Below are positions 26,205-38,850 of a stretch of DNA of 64,000 nt, piece after piece; the first letter of the stretch is position 1; each line of letters starts with the position of its first letter. This DNA comes from Calliopsis andreniformis (taxonomy: Eukaryota > Arthropoda > Insecta > Hymenoptera > Andrenidae). The notes beneath the pieces were generated by a model. It was not told where the DNA came from. It saw only the letters and a program-made list of their open reading frames with translations, and made no database searches. The DNA lies in NCBI RefSeq assembly GCF_051401765.1, contig NW_027480422.1:15642001-15706000 (forward strand), given 5' to 3'. A program made the translations under genes and the position numbers.

Positions 26205-28225
26205 ATACGATGGAAAAACTGTTGTACTTATATTATATTTTATGCTTCAGCCGTTGACTTCTAAGGCCGTAGCTATTCGATATGGTGGAGCAACGCCCTA
26301 GAGTGAAGCCCAGGTTGCCCGGGAAGTAGAAATGACAATAGCTTTCACACTGTTTGCAATCATTCATTTTATACGATGGAAATGCTGTTGTATTTATATT
26401 GTATTTTATGCTTCTGGAGTTGACTTCTAAAGCCGTAGCTATTCGATGTGATGGAGCAACGCCCAAGAGTGATGCCTAGGTTGCCCGGAACGTAGAAATG
26501 ACCATTACCTTCACACTGTTTGTGATTATTCATTGTATACGATGGTAAAACTGTTGTACTTATGTTATATTTTATTCTTCTGGCGTTGAATTCTAAGACC
26601 CTAGCTATTCCATCTGGTGGAGCGACGCCCTCGAGTGAAGACTAGGTTACCCGGAACGTAGAAATGACCAGTACTTTCACACTGGTTGCAGTTATTCCTG
26701 TTATACAATGGAAAAACTGTTGCATTTTTATTGTATTTTATGCTTCTGGCGTTGTATTCAAAGTCGCTAACTATGCGATCTGGTGGAGCAACGCCCTACA
26801 GTTAAGCCTAGGTTGCCCGGAACGTAGAAATGACCTTTACTTTCACACTCTTTGCAAATATACATCATAGTCAATGGAAAAGCTGTTGTATTTATATTGT
26901 ATTTTATGCTTCTGGCGACGACTTCTTAGGCCCTAACTATTCGATCTGTTGGAACAACGCCCTAGAGTGAAGCCTAGGTTGCCCGGAACGTAGAAATGAC
27001 CGTAACTTTCACACTGGTTGCAAATATTCGTTTTATACAGTGGAAAAACTGTTCTATTTATTTTGTAAGTTATGCTTCGGGCGTTGACTTCTAAGGCCCT
27101 AAATATTCGATCTGGTTTAGCAACGCTCTAGAGTGAAGCCTAGGTTGCCCGGAACGTAGAAGTGACCATTACCTCGCACAGTTTGCATATACACATTATA
27201 TACCATGGAAAAGCTGTTGTATCTATTTTGTATTTTATGCTTCTGGCGCTGACTTCTTAGGTCCTAACTATTGGATCTGGTGGAGCAACGCCCTGCAGTG
27301 AAGCCTAGGTTGTCCGGAACGTAGAATAGACCATTACCTTCACACTGTTTGCAAATATACATTATATACCATGGAAAAGCTGTTGTATCTATTTTGTATT
27401 TTATGCTTCTGGCGCTGACTTCTTAGGTCCTAACTATTGGATCTGGTGGAGCAACGCCCAGATGTGAAGCCTAGGTTGCGCGGAACGTAGAAATGACCAT
27501 AACTTTCACACTGGTTTCAATTATTCGTTTTATACGATGGAAAAACTGTTGCATTTTTATTGTATTTTATGCTTCTGGCGTTGACTTCTTAGGCCCTAAC
27601 TATTCGATCTGGTGGAGCACCTCCCTAGAGTGAAGCCTAGGTTGCCCGGAACGTAGAAATGACCATTACCTCGCACTGTTTGCGATTATTCATTTTATAC
27701 GATGGTAAAACTGTTGGACTTATGTTGTATTTCATTCTTCTGGCGTTGAGTTCTAAGTTCCTAACTACTCGATCTGGTGGAACATGCCCTAGAGTGAAGC
27801 CTAGTTTGCCCGGAACGTAGAAATGACCGTTGCTTTCACACTGTTTGCAAATATACATTACAGACGATGGAAATGCTGTTGTATTTATATTGTATTTCAT
27901 GCTTCTGGCGTTGACTTCTTAGGTCCTAACTATTTGATCTGGTGGAGCACCGCCATAGAGCGAAACCTAGGTTGCTCGGAACGTAGAAATGACCATTACT
28001 TTCACACTGCTTGCAATTATTCCTGTTACACGATGGACAAACTGTTGGATTTTGATTGTACTTTATGCTTCTGGCGCTTACTTCTAAGGTCCTGTGTATT
28101 CGGTCTCGTGGAGCAATGTCTCAGAGTTAAGTCTAGGATGCCCGGAACGTAGAAATGGCCATTACTTTCACACTGGTTGCAATTATTCGTTTTATACGAT
28201 TGAAAAACTGTTGTATTTATATTGT
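26205..28225 (+). repeat. Block R, copy 1
   Basis: The block matches 28,526-30,380. The offset is 2,321 bp up to about 27,290 and 2,155 bp after that, so this copy has one more monomer (166 bp) than copy 2. The extra unit is one of two adjacent similar monomers with CTGACTTCTTAGGTCC. Confidence 0.85.
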
Positions 28226-28525
28226 ATTTTATGTTTCTGGCGTTGACTTCTAAGGCCGCAGCTATTCGATGTGGTGGAACAACGCCCTAGAGTGAAGCCT
28301 AGGTTACCCGGAACGTAGAAATGACCAATACTTTCACACTGGTTGCAGTTATTCCTCTTATACGATGGAAAAACTGTTGCATTTTTATTGTATTTTATGC
28401 TTATGGCGTTGAATCCTATGTCCCTAACTATGCGTTCTGGTGGAGCAACGCCCTACAGTTAAGTCTAGGTTGCCCGGAACGTAGAAATGACCTTCACTTT
28501 CACACTGTTTGCAAATTTACATTAT
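28226..28525 (+). repeat. Two monomers between the R copies
   Basis: This is satellite sequence of the CTTATGGCGTTGAATCC type. It resembles about 12,490-12,790 rather than block R, and lacks the deletion seen near 12,691. Confidence 0.7.
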
Positions 28526-30380
28526 ATACGATGGAAAAACTGTTGTACTTATATTATATTTTATGCTTCAGCCGTTGACTTCTAAGGCCGTAGCTATTCG
28601 ATATGGTGGAGCAACGCCCTAGAGTGAAGCCCAGGTTGCCCGGGAAGTAGAAATGACAATAGCTTTCACACTGTTTGCAATCATTCATTTTATACGATGG
28701 AAATGCTGTTGTATTTATATTGTATTTTATGCTTCTGGAGTTGACTTCTAAAGCCAGAGCTATTCGATGTGATGGAGGAACGCCCAAGAGTGATGCCTAG
28801 GTTGCCCGGAACGTAGAAATGACCATTACCTTCACACTGTTTGTGATTATTCATTCTATACGATGGTAAAACTGTTGTACTTATGTTATATTTTATTCTT
28901 CTGGCGTTGAATTCTAAGACCCTAGCTATTCCATCTGGTGGAGCGACGCCCTAGAGTGAAGACTAGGTTACCCGGAACGTAGAAATGACCAGTACTTTCA
29001 CACTGGTTGCAGTTATTCCTGTTATACAATGGAAAAACTGTTGCATTTTTATTGTATTTTATGCTTCTGGCGTTGTATTCAAAGTCGCTAACTATGCGAT
29101 CTGGTGGAGCAACGCCCTACAGTTAAGCCTAGGTTGCCCGGAACGTAGAAATGACCTTTACTTTCACACTCTTTGCAAATATACATCATAGTCGATGGAA
29201 AAGCTGTTGTATTTATATTGTATTTTATGCTTCTGGCGACGACTTCTTAGGCCCTAACTATTCGATCTGTTGGAACAACGCCCTAGAGTGAAGCCTAGGT
29301 TGCCCGGAACGTAGAAATGACCGTAACTTTCACACTGGTTGCAAATATTCGTTTTATACAGTGGAAAAACTGTTCTATTTATTTTGTAAGTTATGCTTCG
29401 GGTGTTGACTTCTAAGGCCCTAAATATTCGATCTGGTTTAGCAACGCTCTAGAGTGAAGCCTAGGTTGCCCGGAACGTAGAAGTGACCATTACCTCGCAC
29501 AGTTTGCATATATACATTATATACCATGGAAAAGCTGTTGTATCTATTTTGTATTTTATGCTTCTGGCGCTGACTTCTTAGGTCCTAACTATTGGATCTG
29601 GTGGAGCAACGCCCAGATGTGAAGCCTAGGTTGCGCGGAACGTAGAAATGACCATAACTTTCACACTGGTTTCAATTATTCGTTTTATACGATGGAAAAA
29701 CTGTTGCATTTTTATTGTATTTTATGCTTCTGGCGTTGACTTCTTAGGCCCTAACTATTCGATCTGGTGGAGCACCTCCCTAGAGTGAAGCCTAGGTTGC
29801 CCGGAACGTAGAAATGACCATTACCTCGCACTGTTTGCGATTATTCATTTTATACGATGGTAAAACTGTTGGACTTATGTTGTATTTCATTCTTCTGGCG
29901 TTGAGTTCTAAGTTCCTAACTACTCGATCTGGTGGAACATGCCCTAGAGTGAAGCCTAGTTTGCCCGGAACGTATAAATGACCGTTGCTTTCACACTGTT
30001 TGCAAATATACATTACAGACGATGGAAATGCTGTTGTATTTATATTGTATTTCACGCTTCTGGCGTTGACTTCTTAGGTCCTAACTATTTGATCTGGTGG
30101 AGCACCGCCATAGAGCGAAACCTAGGTTGCTCGGAACGTAGAAATGACCATTACTTTCACACTGCTTGCAATTATTCCTGTTACACGATGGACAAACTGT
30201 TGGATTTTGATTGTACTTTATGCTTCTGGCGCTTACTTCTAAGGTCCTGTGTATTCGGTCTCGTGGAGCAATGTCTCAGAGTTAAGTCTAGGATGCCCGG
30301 AACGTAGAAATGGCCATTACTTTCACACTGGTTGCAATTATTCGTTTTATACGATTGAAAAACTGTTGTATTTATATTGT
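28526..30380 (+). repeat. Block R, copy 2 (one monomer shorter)
   Basis: It repeats 26,205-28,225 with few differences and one 166 bp monomer missing near 29,610. After about 30,380 it continues into a stretch like 21,580 onwards (the TGTTTTTTGTAGTTATGGCG variant). Confidence 0.85.
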
Positions 30381-32151
30381 TTTTTGTAGTTATGGCGTTG
30401 ACTTCTAAGGCCGTAGCTATTCTATCTGGAGGAGCAACGCCCTAGAGTGAAGCCTAGGTTGCCCGGAATGCAGAAATGACCATTACCTTCACACTGGTGG
30501 CAATTATTCCTTTTATACGATGGAAAAACTGTTGTATTTATTTTATATTTTATGCTTCAGCCGTTGACTTCTAAGGCCGTAGCTATTCGATATGGTGGAG
30601 CAACGCCCTAGAGTGAAGCCTAGTTTGCCCGGAAAGTAGAAATGACCATTACATCCACACTGTTTGCAATTATTCATTTTATACGATGGAAAAACTGTTC
30701 TATTTTTATTGTATTTTATGCTTCTGGCGTTGACTTCTAAGTCCCTTGCTTTTCGATCTGGTGGAGCAACGCCATTGATCGAAGCCTATGTTGCCCGGAA
30801 CGTAGAAATGGCCTGTACTTTCAGAGTGGTTGCAATTATTCCTGTTATACGATGGGAAAACTGTTGTACTTATGTTGTATTTTATGCTTCTGGAGTCGAA
30901 TTCTAAGTCCCTAACTATTCGATCTGGTGGAGCAACGCCCTAGGGTGAAGCCTAGTTTGCCCTGAACGTAGAAATGACCGTTACTTTCACACTGTTTGCA
31001 AATATACATTATATACGATGTAAATGCTGTTGTATTTATATTGTATTTTATGCTTCTGCCGTTCACTTCTTAGGTCCTAACTATTTGATCTGGTGGAACA
31101 ACGCACTAGAGTGAAGCCTCAGTTGCACGGAACGTGGTAATGATCATCACTTTCACATTTGTTGCAATTATTCCCGTTATACGATGGATTAGCTGTTGTA
31201 TTTTTATTGTATTTTAGGTTTCGGGCGATGACTTCTAAGGCCCTAGCTATTCGATCTTGTGGAGCAACGCCCTAGAGTGAAGCCTAGGTTGCCCGAAGCG
31301 TAGAAATGTCCATTACTTTCACTCTGGTTGCAATTATTCCAGTTATACGATGATAAAACTGTTCTATTTTTATTGTATTTTATGCTTCAGGCGTTGACTT
31401 CTAAGGCCGTAGCTAATCGATGTGGTGGGGCAACGCTCCACAGTGATGCCTAGGTTGCCCGGAACGCAGAAATGGCCATTACTTTCACACTGGTTGCAAT
31501 TATTCGTTTTATACGATGGAAAAACTGTTGTATTTATCTTGTATTTGGTGCTTCTAGCGTTGACTTCTAAGGCCCTAACTATTCGATGTGGAGGAGCAAC
31601 GCCATAGAGCGAAACCTAGGTTGCTCGGAACGTAGAAATGATCATTACTTTCACACTGGTTGCAATTATTCCTGTTATACGATGGACAAACTGTTGGATT
31701 TTTATTGTACTTTAAGCTTCTGGCGTTGACTTCTTAGGCCCTAAATATTCGATCTGGTGGAGCAACGCCCTAGAGTGAAGCCTAGGTTGCCCGGAATGTA
31801 GAAATGACCATCACATTCAGACTGGTTGCAATTATTCTTGTTATACGATGGAAAAACTGTTGTATTTATATTATATTTTATGCTTCAGCCGCTGACTTCT
31901 AAGGCCGTAGCTATTCGATGTGGTGGAGCAACGCCCTAGAGTGAAGCCTAGGTTCGCCAGAAAGTAGAAATGACCATTACTTCCACACTGTTTGCAGTTA
32001 TTCATTTTATACAATGGAAAAACTGTTGTACTTATATTGTTTTTTATAGTTATGGCGTTGACTTCTAAGGCCGTAGCTATTCGATCTGGTAGAGAAACGC
32101 CCTAGAGTGAAGCCTGGGTTGCCCGGAACGTAGAAATGACCATCACCTTCA
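29783..32151 (+). repeat. Block S, copy 1
   Basis: The block matches 33,925-36,293 with a constant offset of 4,142 bp (25 monomers). It overlaps the end of R copy 2, includes a P block at about 30,692-31,190, and includes a Q start with the GTGGTGGGGCAACGC variant at 31,422. The matches are close, with scattered single-base differences. Confidence 0.87.
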
Positions 32152-32960
32152 CACTGGTTGCAGTTATTCCTGTTATACGATTGAAAAGCTGGTGCATTTT
32201 TATTGTATTTTATGCTTCTGGCGGTGAATTCATAGTGCCTAACTACTCGAGCTGGTGCAGCATGCCCTAGAGTTAAGCCTAGGATGCCTGGAAAGTACAA
32301 ATGACAATAGCTTTCACACTGTTTGCAATCATTCATTTTATACGATGGAAAAGCTGTTGTATTTATATTGTATTTTATGCTTCTGGAGTTGACTTCTAAG
32401 GCCGTAGCTATTCGATGTGATGGAGCAACGCCCAAGAGTGTAGCCTAGGTAGCCCGGAACGTAGAATTGACCATAACTTTCACACTGGGTGCAATTATTC
32501 GTTTTATACCATGGAAAAACTGTTCTATTTATTTAGTATTTTATGGTTCTGGCGCTGACTTCTAAGTCCGTAGCTATTCGATCTGGTGGAGCAACGCCCT
32601 AGAGTGAAGCCTAGGTTACCCGGGACATAGAAATGCCCCGTACTTTCACACTGGTTGCAGCTTTCCTGTTATACGATTGAAAAGCTGGTGCATTTTTATT
32701 GTATTTTATGCTTCTGGCGTTGAATTCATAGCGCCTAACTACACGATCTGGTGGAGTATGCCCTAGAGTTAAGCCTAGGATGCCCGGAAAGTAGAAATGA
32801 CCATAGCTTTCACACTGTTTGCAATCATTCATTTTATACGATGGAAATGCTGTTGTATTTATATTGTATTTCATGTTTCTGGAGTTGACTTCTAAGGCCG
32901 TAGCTAATCGATGTGATGGAGCAACGCCCAAGAGTGAAGCCTAGGTAGCCCGGAACGTAG
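32152..32960 (+). repeat. Block S extension, copy 1
   Basis: This continues S and matches 36,618-37,434, but at an offset of 4,474 bp, 332 bp (two monomers) more than the first part of S. Shared rare variants are GGTGCAGCATGCCC and a TGATGGAGCAACGCCCAAGAG variant. The longest open frame of the window (minus strand, 32,007-32,435) crosses this area, but it is satellite sequence. Confidence 0.82.
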
Positions 32961-33924
32961 AAATGACCAGTACTTTCACAGTGGTTGCAGTTACTCCTGT
33001 TATACGGTGGAAAAACTGTTGCATTTTAATTGTATTATATGCGTCTGGAATTGCTTTCTAAGGCCCTAACTATCCGACATGGTGGAGCAACGCCCTAGAG
33101 TGAAGCCTAGGTTGCCCGGAACGTAGAAATGACCATTACTTTCACACTGTTTGCAATTATTCATTTTATACAATGGAAAAACTGCTGTATTTATATTGTA
33201 TTCTATGCTTCTGGCGTTGACTTCTAAGGTCCTAGCTATTCGATCTCTTGGAGCAACGTCCAAGAGTGAAGCCTATGTTGCCCGGAACGTAGAAATGACC
33301 ATTACCTTCACTCTGGTTGCATTATTCGTTTTGTACAATGGAAAACCTGTTGTATTTTTCCTGTATTTTATGCGTCTGGCCTTGTTTTCTAAGCCCCTAA
33401 CTATTCGATCTGGTGGAGCACGCCCTAGAGTGTAGCCTAGGTTTCCCGGAACGTAGATATGACCATTACCTTCACGCTGCTTGCAATTATAAATTTTATA
33501 CGATGGAAAAGCTGTTGTACTTATGTTGTAGTTTATTCTTCTGGCGTTGAATTCTAAGTCCCTAGCTATACGATCTGGTGGAGCAACGCCCTAGAGTGGA
33601 GCCTAGGTTACCCGGGACATAGAAATGTTCCGTACTTTCACACTGGTTGCAGCTTTCCTGTTATACGGTGGAAAAACTGTTGCATTGTTATTGTATTTTA
33701 TGCTTCTGGCATTGACTTCTAAGGTCCTAACTATTCGATGTGGTGGAGCATCGCCCTAGAGTGAAGCCTAGGTTGCCCGGAACGTAGAAATGACCATAGC
33801 CTTCACACTGGTTGCAATTATACCTTTTATACGATGGAAAAGCTGTTGTATTTGTATTGTATTTTATGCGTCTGCCGTTGTTTTCTAAGGCCCTAACTAT
33901 TCGACCTGGTGGAGCAACGCCCTA
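32961..33924 (+). repeat. Spacer monomers between the S copies
   Basis: About six diverged monomers lie here, including a stretch near 33,205-33,430 that resembles 13,790-14,030. No gene is visible. Confidence 0.78.
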
Positions 33925-36293
33925 GTGTGAAGCCTAGGTTGCCCGGAACGTAGAAATGACCATTACCTCGCACTGTTTGCGATTATTCATTTTATACGAT
34001 GGTAAAACTGTTGGACTTATGTTGTATTTCATTCTTCTGGCGTTGAGTTCTAAGTTCCTAACTACTCGATCTGGTGGAACATGCCCTAGAGTGAAGCCTA
34101 GTTTGCCCGGAACGTAGAAATGACCGTTGCTTTCACACTGTTTGCAAATATACATTACAGACGATGGAAATGCTGTTGTATTTATATTGTATTTCACGCT
34201 TCTGGCGTTGACTTCTTAGGTCCTAACTATTTGATCTGGTGGAGCACCGCCATAGAGCGAAACCTAGGTTGCTCGGAACGTAGAAATGACCATTACTTTC
34301 ACACTGCTTGCAATTATTCCTGTTACACGATGGACAAACTGTTGGATTTTGATTGTACTTTATGCTTCTGGCGCTTACTTCTAAGGTCCTGTGTATTCGG
34401 TCTCGTAGAGCAATGTCTCAGAGTTAAGTCTAGGATGCCCGGAACGTAGAAATGGCCATTACTTTCACACTGGTTGCAATTATTCGTTTTATACGATTGA
34501 AAAACTGTTGTATTTATATTGTTTTTTGTAGTTATGGCGTTGACTTCTAAGGCCGTAGCTATTCTATCTGGAGGAGCAACGCCCTAGAGTGAAGCCTAGG
34601 TTGCCCGGAATGCAGAAATGACCATCACCTTCACACTGGTGGCAATTATTCCTTTTATACGATGGAAAAACTGTTGTATTTATTTTATATTTTATGCTTC
34701 AGCCGTTGACTTCTAAGGCCGTAGCTATTCGATATGGTGGAGCAACGCCCTAGAGTGAAGCCTAGTTTGCCCGGAAAGTAGAAATGACCATTACATCCAC
34801 ACTGTTTGCAATTATTCATTTTATACGATGGAAAAACTGTTCTATTTTTATTGTATTTTATGCTTCTGGCGTTGACTTCTAAGTCCCTTGCTTTTCGATC
34901 TGGTGGAGCAACGCCATTGATCGAAGCCTATGTTGCCCGGAACGTAGAAATGACCTGTACTTTCGGAGTGGTTGCAATTATTCCTGTTATACGATGGGAA
35001 AACTGTTGTACTTATGTTGTATTTTATGCTTCTGGAGTCGAATTCTAAGTCCCTAACTATTCGATCTGGTGGAGCAACGCCCTAGGGTGAAGCCTAGTTT
35101 GCCCTGAACGTAGAAATGACCGTTACTTTCACACTGTTTGCAAATATACATTATATACGATGTAAATGCTGTTGTATTTATATTGTATTTTATGCTTCTG
35201 CCGTTCACTTCTTAGGTCCTAACTATTTGATCTGGTGGAACAACGCACTAGAGTGAAGCCTCAGTTGCACGGAACGTGGTAATGATCATCACTTTCACAT
35301 TTGTTGCAATTATTCCCGTTATACGATGGATTAGCTGTTGTATTTTTATTGTATTTTAGGTTTCGGGCGATGACTTCTAAGGCCCTAGCTATTCGATCTT
35401 GTGGAGCAACGCCCTAGAGTGAAGCCTAGGTTGCCCGAAGCGTAGAAATGTCCATTACTTTCACTCTGGTTGCAATTATTCCAGTTATACGATGATAAAA
35501 CTGTTCTATTTTTATTGTATTTTATGCTTCAGGCGTTGACTTCTAAGGCCGTAGCTAATCGATGTGGTGGGGCAACGCTCCACAGTGATGCCTAGGTTGC
35601 CCGGAACGCAGAAATGGCCATTACTTTCACACTGGTTGCAATTATTCGTTTTATACGATGGAAAAACTGTTGTATTTATCTTGTATTTGGTGCTTCTGGC
35701 GTTGACTTCTAAGGCCCTAACTATTCGATGTGGAGGAGCAACGCCATAGAGCGAAACCTAGGTTGCTCGGAACGTAGAAATGATCATTACTTTCACACTG
35801 GTTGCAATTATTCCTGTTATACGATGGACAAACTGTTGGATTTTTATTGTACTTTAAGCTTCTGGCGTTGACTTCTTAGGCCCTAAATATTCGATCTGGT
35901 GGAGCAACGCCCTAGAGTGAAGCCTAGGTTGCCCGGAATGTAGAAATGACCATCACATTCAGACTGGTTGCAATTATTCTTGTTATACGATGGAAAAACT
36001 GTTGTATTTATATTATATTTTATGCTTCAGCCGCTGACTTCTAAGGCCGTAGCTATTCGATGTGGTGGAGCAACGCCCTAGAGTGAAGCCTAGGTTCGCC
36101 AGAAAGTAGAAATGACCATTACTTCCACACTGTTTGCAGTTATTCATTTTATACAATGGAAAAACTGTTGTACTTATATTGTTTTTTATAGTTATGGCGT
36201 TGACTTCTAAGGCCGTAGCTATTCGATCTGGTAGAGAAACGCCCTAGAGTGAAGCCTGGGTTGCCCGGAACGTAGAAATGACCATCACCTTCA
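33925..36293 (+). repeat. Block S, copy 2
   Basis: It repeats 29,783-32,151 at 4,142 bp, including block P (about 34,834-35,332) and the Q start variant at 35,564. The edges fall within monomers at homologous positions. Confidence 0.87.
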
Positions 36294-36617
36294 CTCTGGT
36301 TGCAATTATTCCTGTTATACGATGGAAAAACTGTTGTATTTATATTATATTTTATGCTTCAGGCGTTGGCTTCTTAGGCCCTTGCTATTCGATCTGGTGG
36401 AGCAGCGACCTTGAGTGAAGCCTATGTTGCCCGGAACGTAGAAATGACCATTACTTCCACACTGTTTGCAATTATTCATATTATACAGTGGAAAAACTGT
36501 TGTACTTATGTTGTATTTTATTCTTCTGGCGTTGAGTTCTAAGTCCCTAGCTGTTCGATCTGGTGGAGCAACGCTCGAGAGTGAAGCCAGGGTTAACCGG
36601 AACGTAGAAATGACCAG
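36294..36617 (+). repeat. Two extra monomers within S copy 2
   Basis: About 324-332 bp of satellite are present here but absent from the matching place in copy 1 (near 32,151). One of the two resembles other domain 1 monomers with ATTATACAGTGG. Either copy 2 gained two monomers or copy 1 lost them. Confidence 0.75.
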
Positions 36618-37434
36618 TACCTTCACACTGGTTGCAGTTATTCCTGTTATACGATTGAAAAGCTGGTGCATTTTTATTGTATTTTATGCTTCTGGCGGTG
36701 AATTCATAGTGCCTAACTACTCGAGCTGGTGCAGCATGCCCTAGAGTTAAGCCTAGGATGCCCGGAAAGTACAAATGACAATAGCTTTCACACTGTTTGC
36801 AATCATTCATTTTATACGATGGAAAAGCTGTTGTATTTATATTGTATTTTATGCTTCTGGAGTTGACTTCTAAGGCCGTAGCTATTCGATGTGATGGAGC
36901 AACGCCCAAGAGTGTAGCCTAGGTAGCCCGGAACGTAGAATTGACCATAACTTTCACACTGGGTGCAATTATTCGTTTTATACCATGGAAAAACTGTTCT
37001 ATTTATTTAGTATTTTATGGTTCTGGCGCTGACTTCTAAGTCCGTAGCTATTCGATCTGGTGGAGCAACGCCCTAGAGTGAAGCCTAGGTTACCCGGGAC
37101 ATAGAAATGCCCCGTACTTTCACACTGGTTGCAGCTTTCCTGTTATACGATTGAAAAGCTGGTGCATTTTTATTGTATTTTATGCTTCTGGCGTTGAATT
37201 CATAGCGCCTAACTACACGATCTGGTGGAGTATGCCCTAGAGTTAAGCCTAGGATGCCCGGAAAGTAGAAATGACCATAGCTTTCACACTGTTTGCAATC
37301 ATTCATTTTATACGATGGAAATGCTGTTGTATTTATATTGTATTTCATGTTTCTGGAGTTGACTTCTAAGGCCGTAGCTAATCGATGTGATGGAGCAACG
37401 CCCAAGAGTGAAGCCTAGGTAGCCCGGAACGTAG
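36618..37434 (+). repeat. Block S extension, copy 2
   Basis: It repeats about 32,144-32,960 at an offset of 4,474 bp and ends at about 37,434, in the segment after CCCGGAACGTAG. There it switches to a sequence matching 34,948 onwards. Confidence 0.82.
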
Positions 37435-37968
37435 AAATGACCTGTACTTTCGGAGTGGTTGCAATTATTCCTGTTATACGATGGGAAAACTGTTGTACTT
37501 ATGTTGTATTTTATGCTTCTGGAGTCGAATTCTAAGTCCCTAACTATTCGATCTGGTGGAGCAACGCCCTAGGGTGAAGCCTAGTTTGCCCTGAACGTAG
37601 AAATGACCGTTACTTTCACACTGTTTGCAAATATACATTATATACGATGTAAATGCTGTTGTATTTATATTGTATTTTATGCTTCTGCCGTTCACTTCTT
37701 AGGTCCTAACTATTTGATCTGGTGGAACAACGCACTAGAGTGAAGCCTCAGTTGCACGGAACGTGGTAATGATCATCACTTTCACATTTGTTGCAATTAT
37801 TCCCGTTATACGATGGATTAGCTGTTGTATTTTTATTGTATTTTAGGTTTCGGGCGATGACTTCTAAGGCCCTAGCTATTCGATCTTGTGGAGCAACGCC
37901 CTAGAGTGAAGCCTAGGTTGCCCGAAGCGTAGAAATGTCCATTACTTTCACTCTGGTTGCAATTATTC
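37435..37968 (+). repeat. Third partial copy of block P and Q start; last domain 1 segment
   Basis: It matches 34,948-35,481 with a constant offset of 2,487 bp, including the TTTCGGAGTGG change. At about 37,968, just after TGCAATTATTC, it leaves that match and continues in domain 2 variants. Confidence 0.83.
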
Positions 37969-38850
37969 GTTTTATATGATGGAAAAACTGTTGCATTTAT
38001 ATTGTATTTTATGCTGCTGGCGTTCACTTCTTAGGCCCTAACTCTTCGATCTGGTGGAACAACGCCCTGGGGTGAAGCCTAGGTTGCCGGGAACGGAGAA
38101 ATGACCATAACTTTCACACTGGTTGCTATTATTCGTTTTAAACGATGGAAAAACTGTTGCATTTTTATTGCATTTTATGCTTCGGGCACTGACTTCTAAT
38201 GTCCTAACTATTCAATCTGTTGGAGCAACGCCCTAGGGTGAAGCCTAGGTTGCCCGCAACGTAGAAATGGAAATAACTTTCACACCGGTAGCAATTATTC
38301 GTTTTATACGATAGAAAAACTGTTCTATTTATTTTGTATTTTATGCTACGGCCGTTGACTTCTAAGGCCCTAACTATTCAATCTGTTGAAGCAGCGCCCT
38401 AGGGTGAAGCCTAGGTTGCCCGGAAAGTAGAAATGACCATAACTTTCATACAGCTTGCAATTATTCGTTTTATTCGATGGAAAAACTGTTGTATTTATAT
38501 TGTATTTTATACTTCGGGCGTTGACTTCTAAGGCCCTAACTATTCAATCTGTTGGATCAACGCCCTAGAGTGAAGCCTAGGTTGCTCGGAATGTAGAAAT
38601 GACCATAACATTCACACTGGTGAAATTATTCGTTTTATACGATGGAAATGCTATTGTATTTATATTGTATTTTATGCGTCTGGCGTTGACTTCTTAGCCC
38701 CTAACAATTCGATGTGGTGGAACAACGCCCAGGGGTGAAGCCTAGGTTGCCCGGAACGTAGAAATGACCATAACTTTCACACTGGTTGCTATTATTCGTT
38801 TTATGCGATGGAAAAACTGTTATATTTATATTGTACTTTATGCTTCTGGC
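37969..38850 (+). repeat. Start of domain 2 monomers
   Basis: These five or so monomers carry the variants of the right half of the window (GCTGCTGGCGTTCAC, CTGGGGTGAAGCC, CAATCTGTTGGAGC). About 38,240-38,650 resembles 60,810-61,215 (offset about 22,567 bp). Confidence 0.82.

Noticed and set aside
32007..32435. Longest open reading frame, 142 codons, minus strand, as a possible gene
   Set aside because: It lies wholly in satellite monomers and recurs only in part at 36,547-36,909 where the same block is duplicated. The monomer length is 1 modulo 3, so the frame shifts at each unit and the peptide looks different in each monomer. No domain or coding signature is seen.
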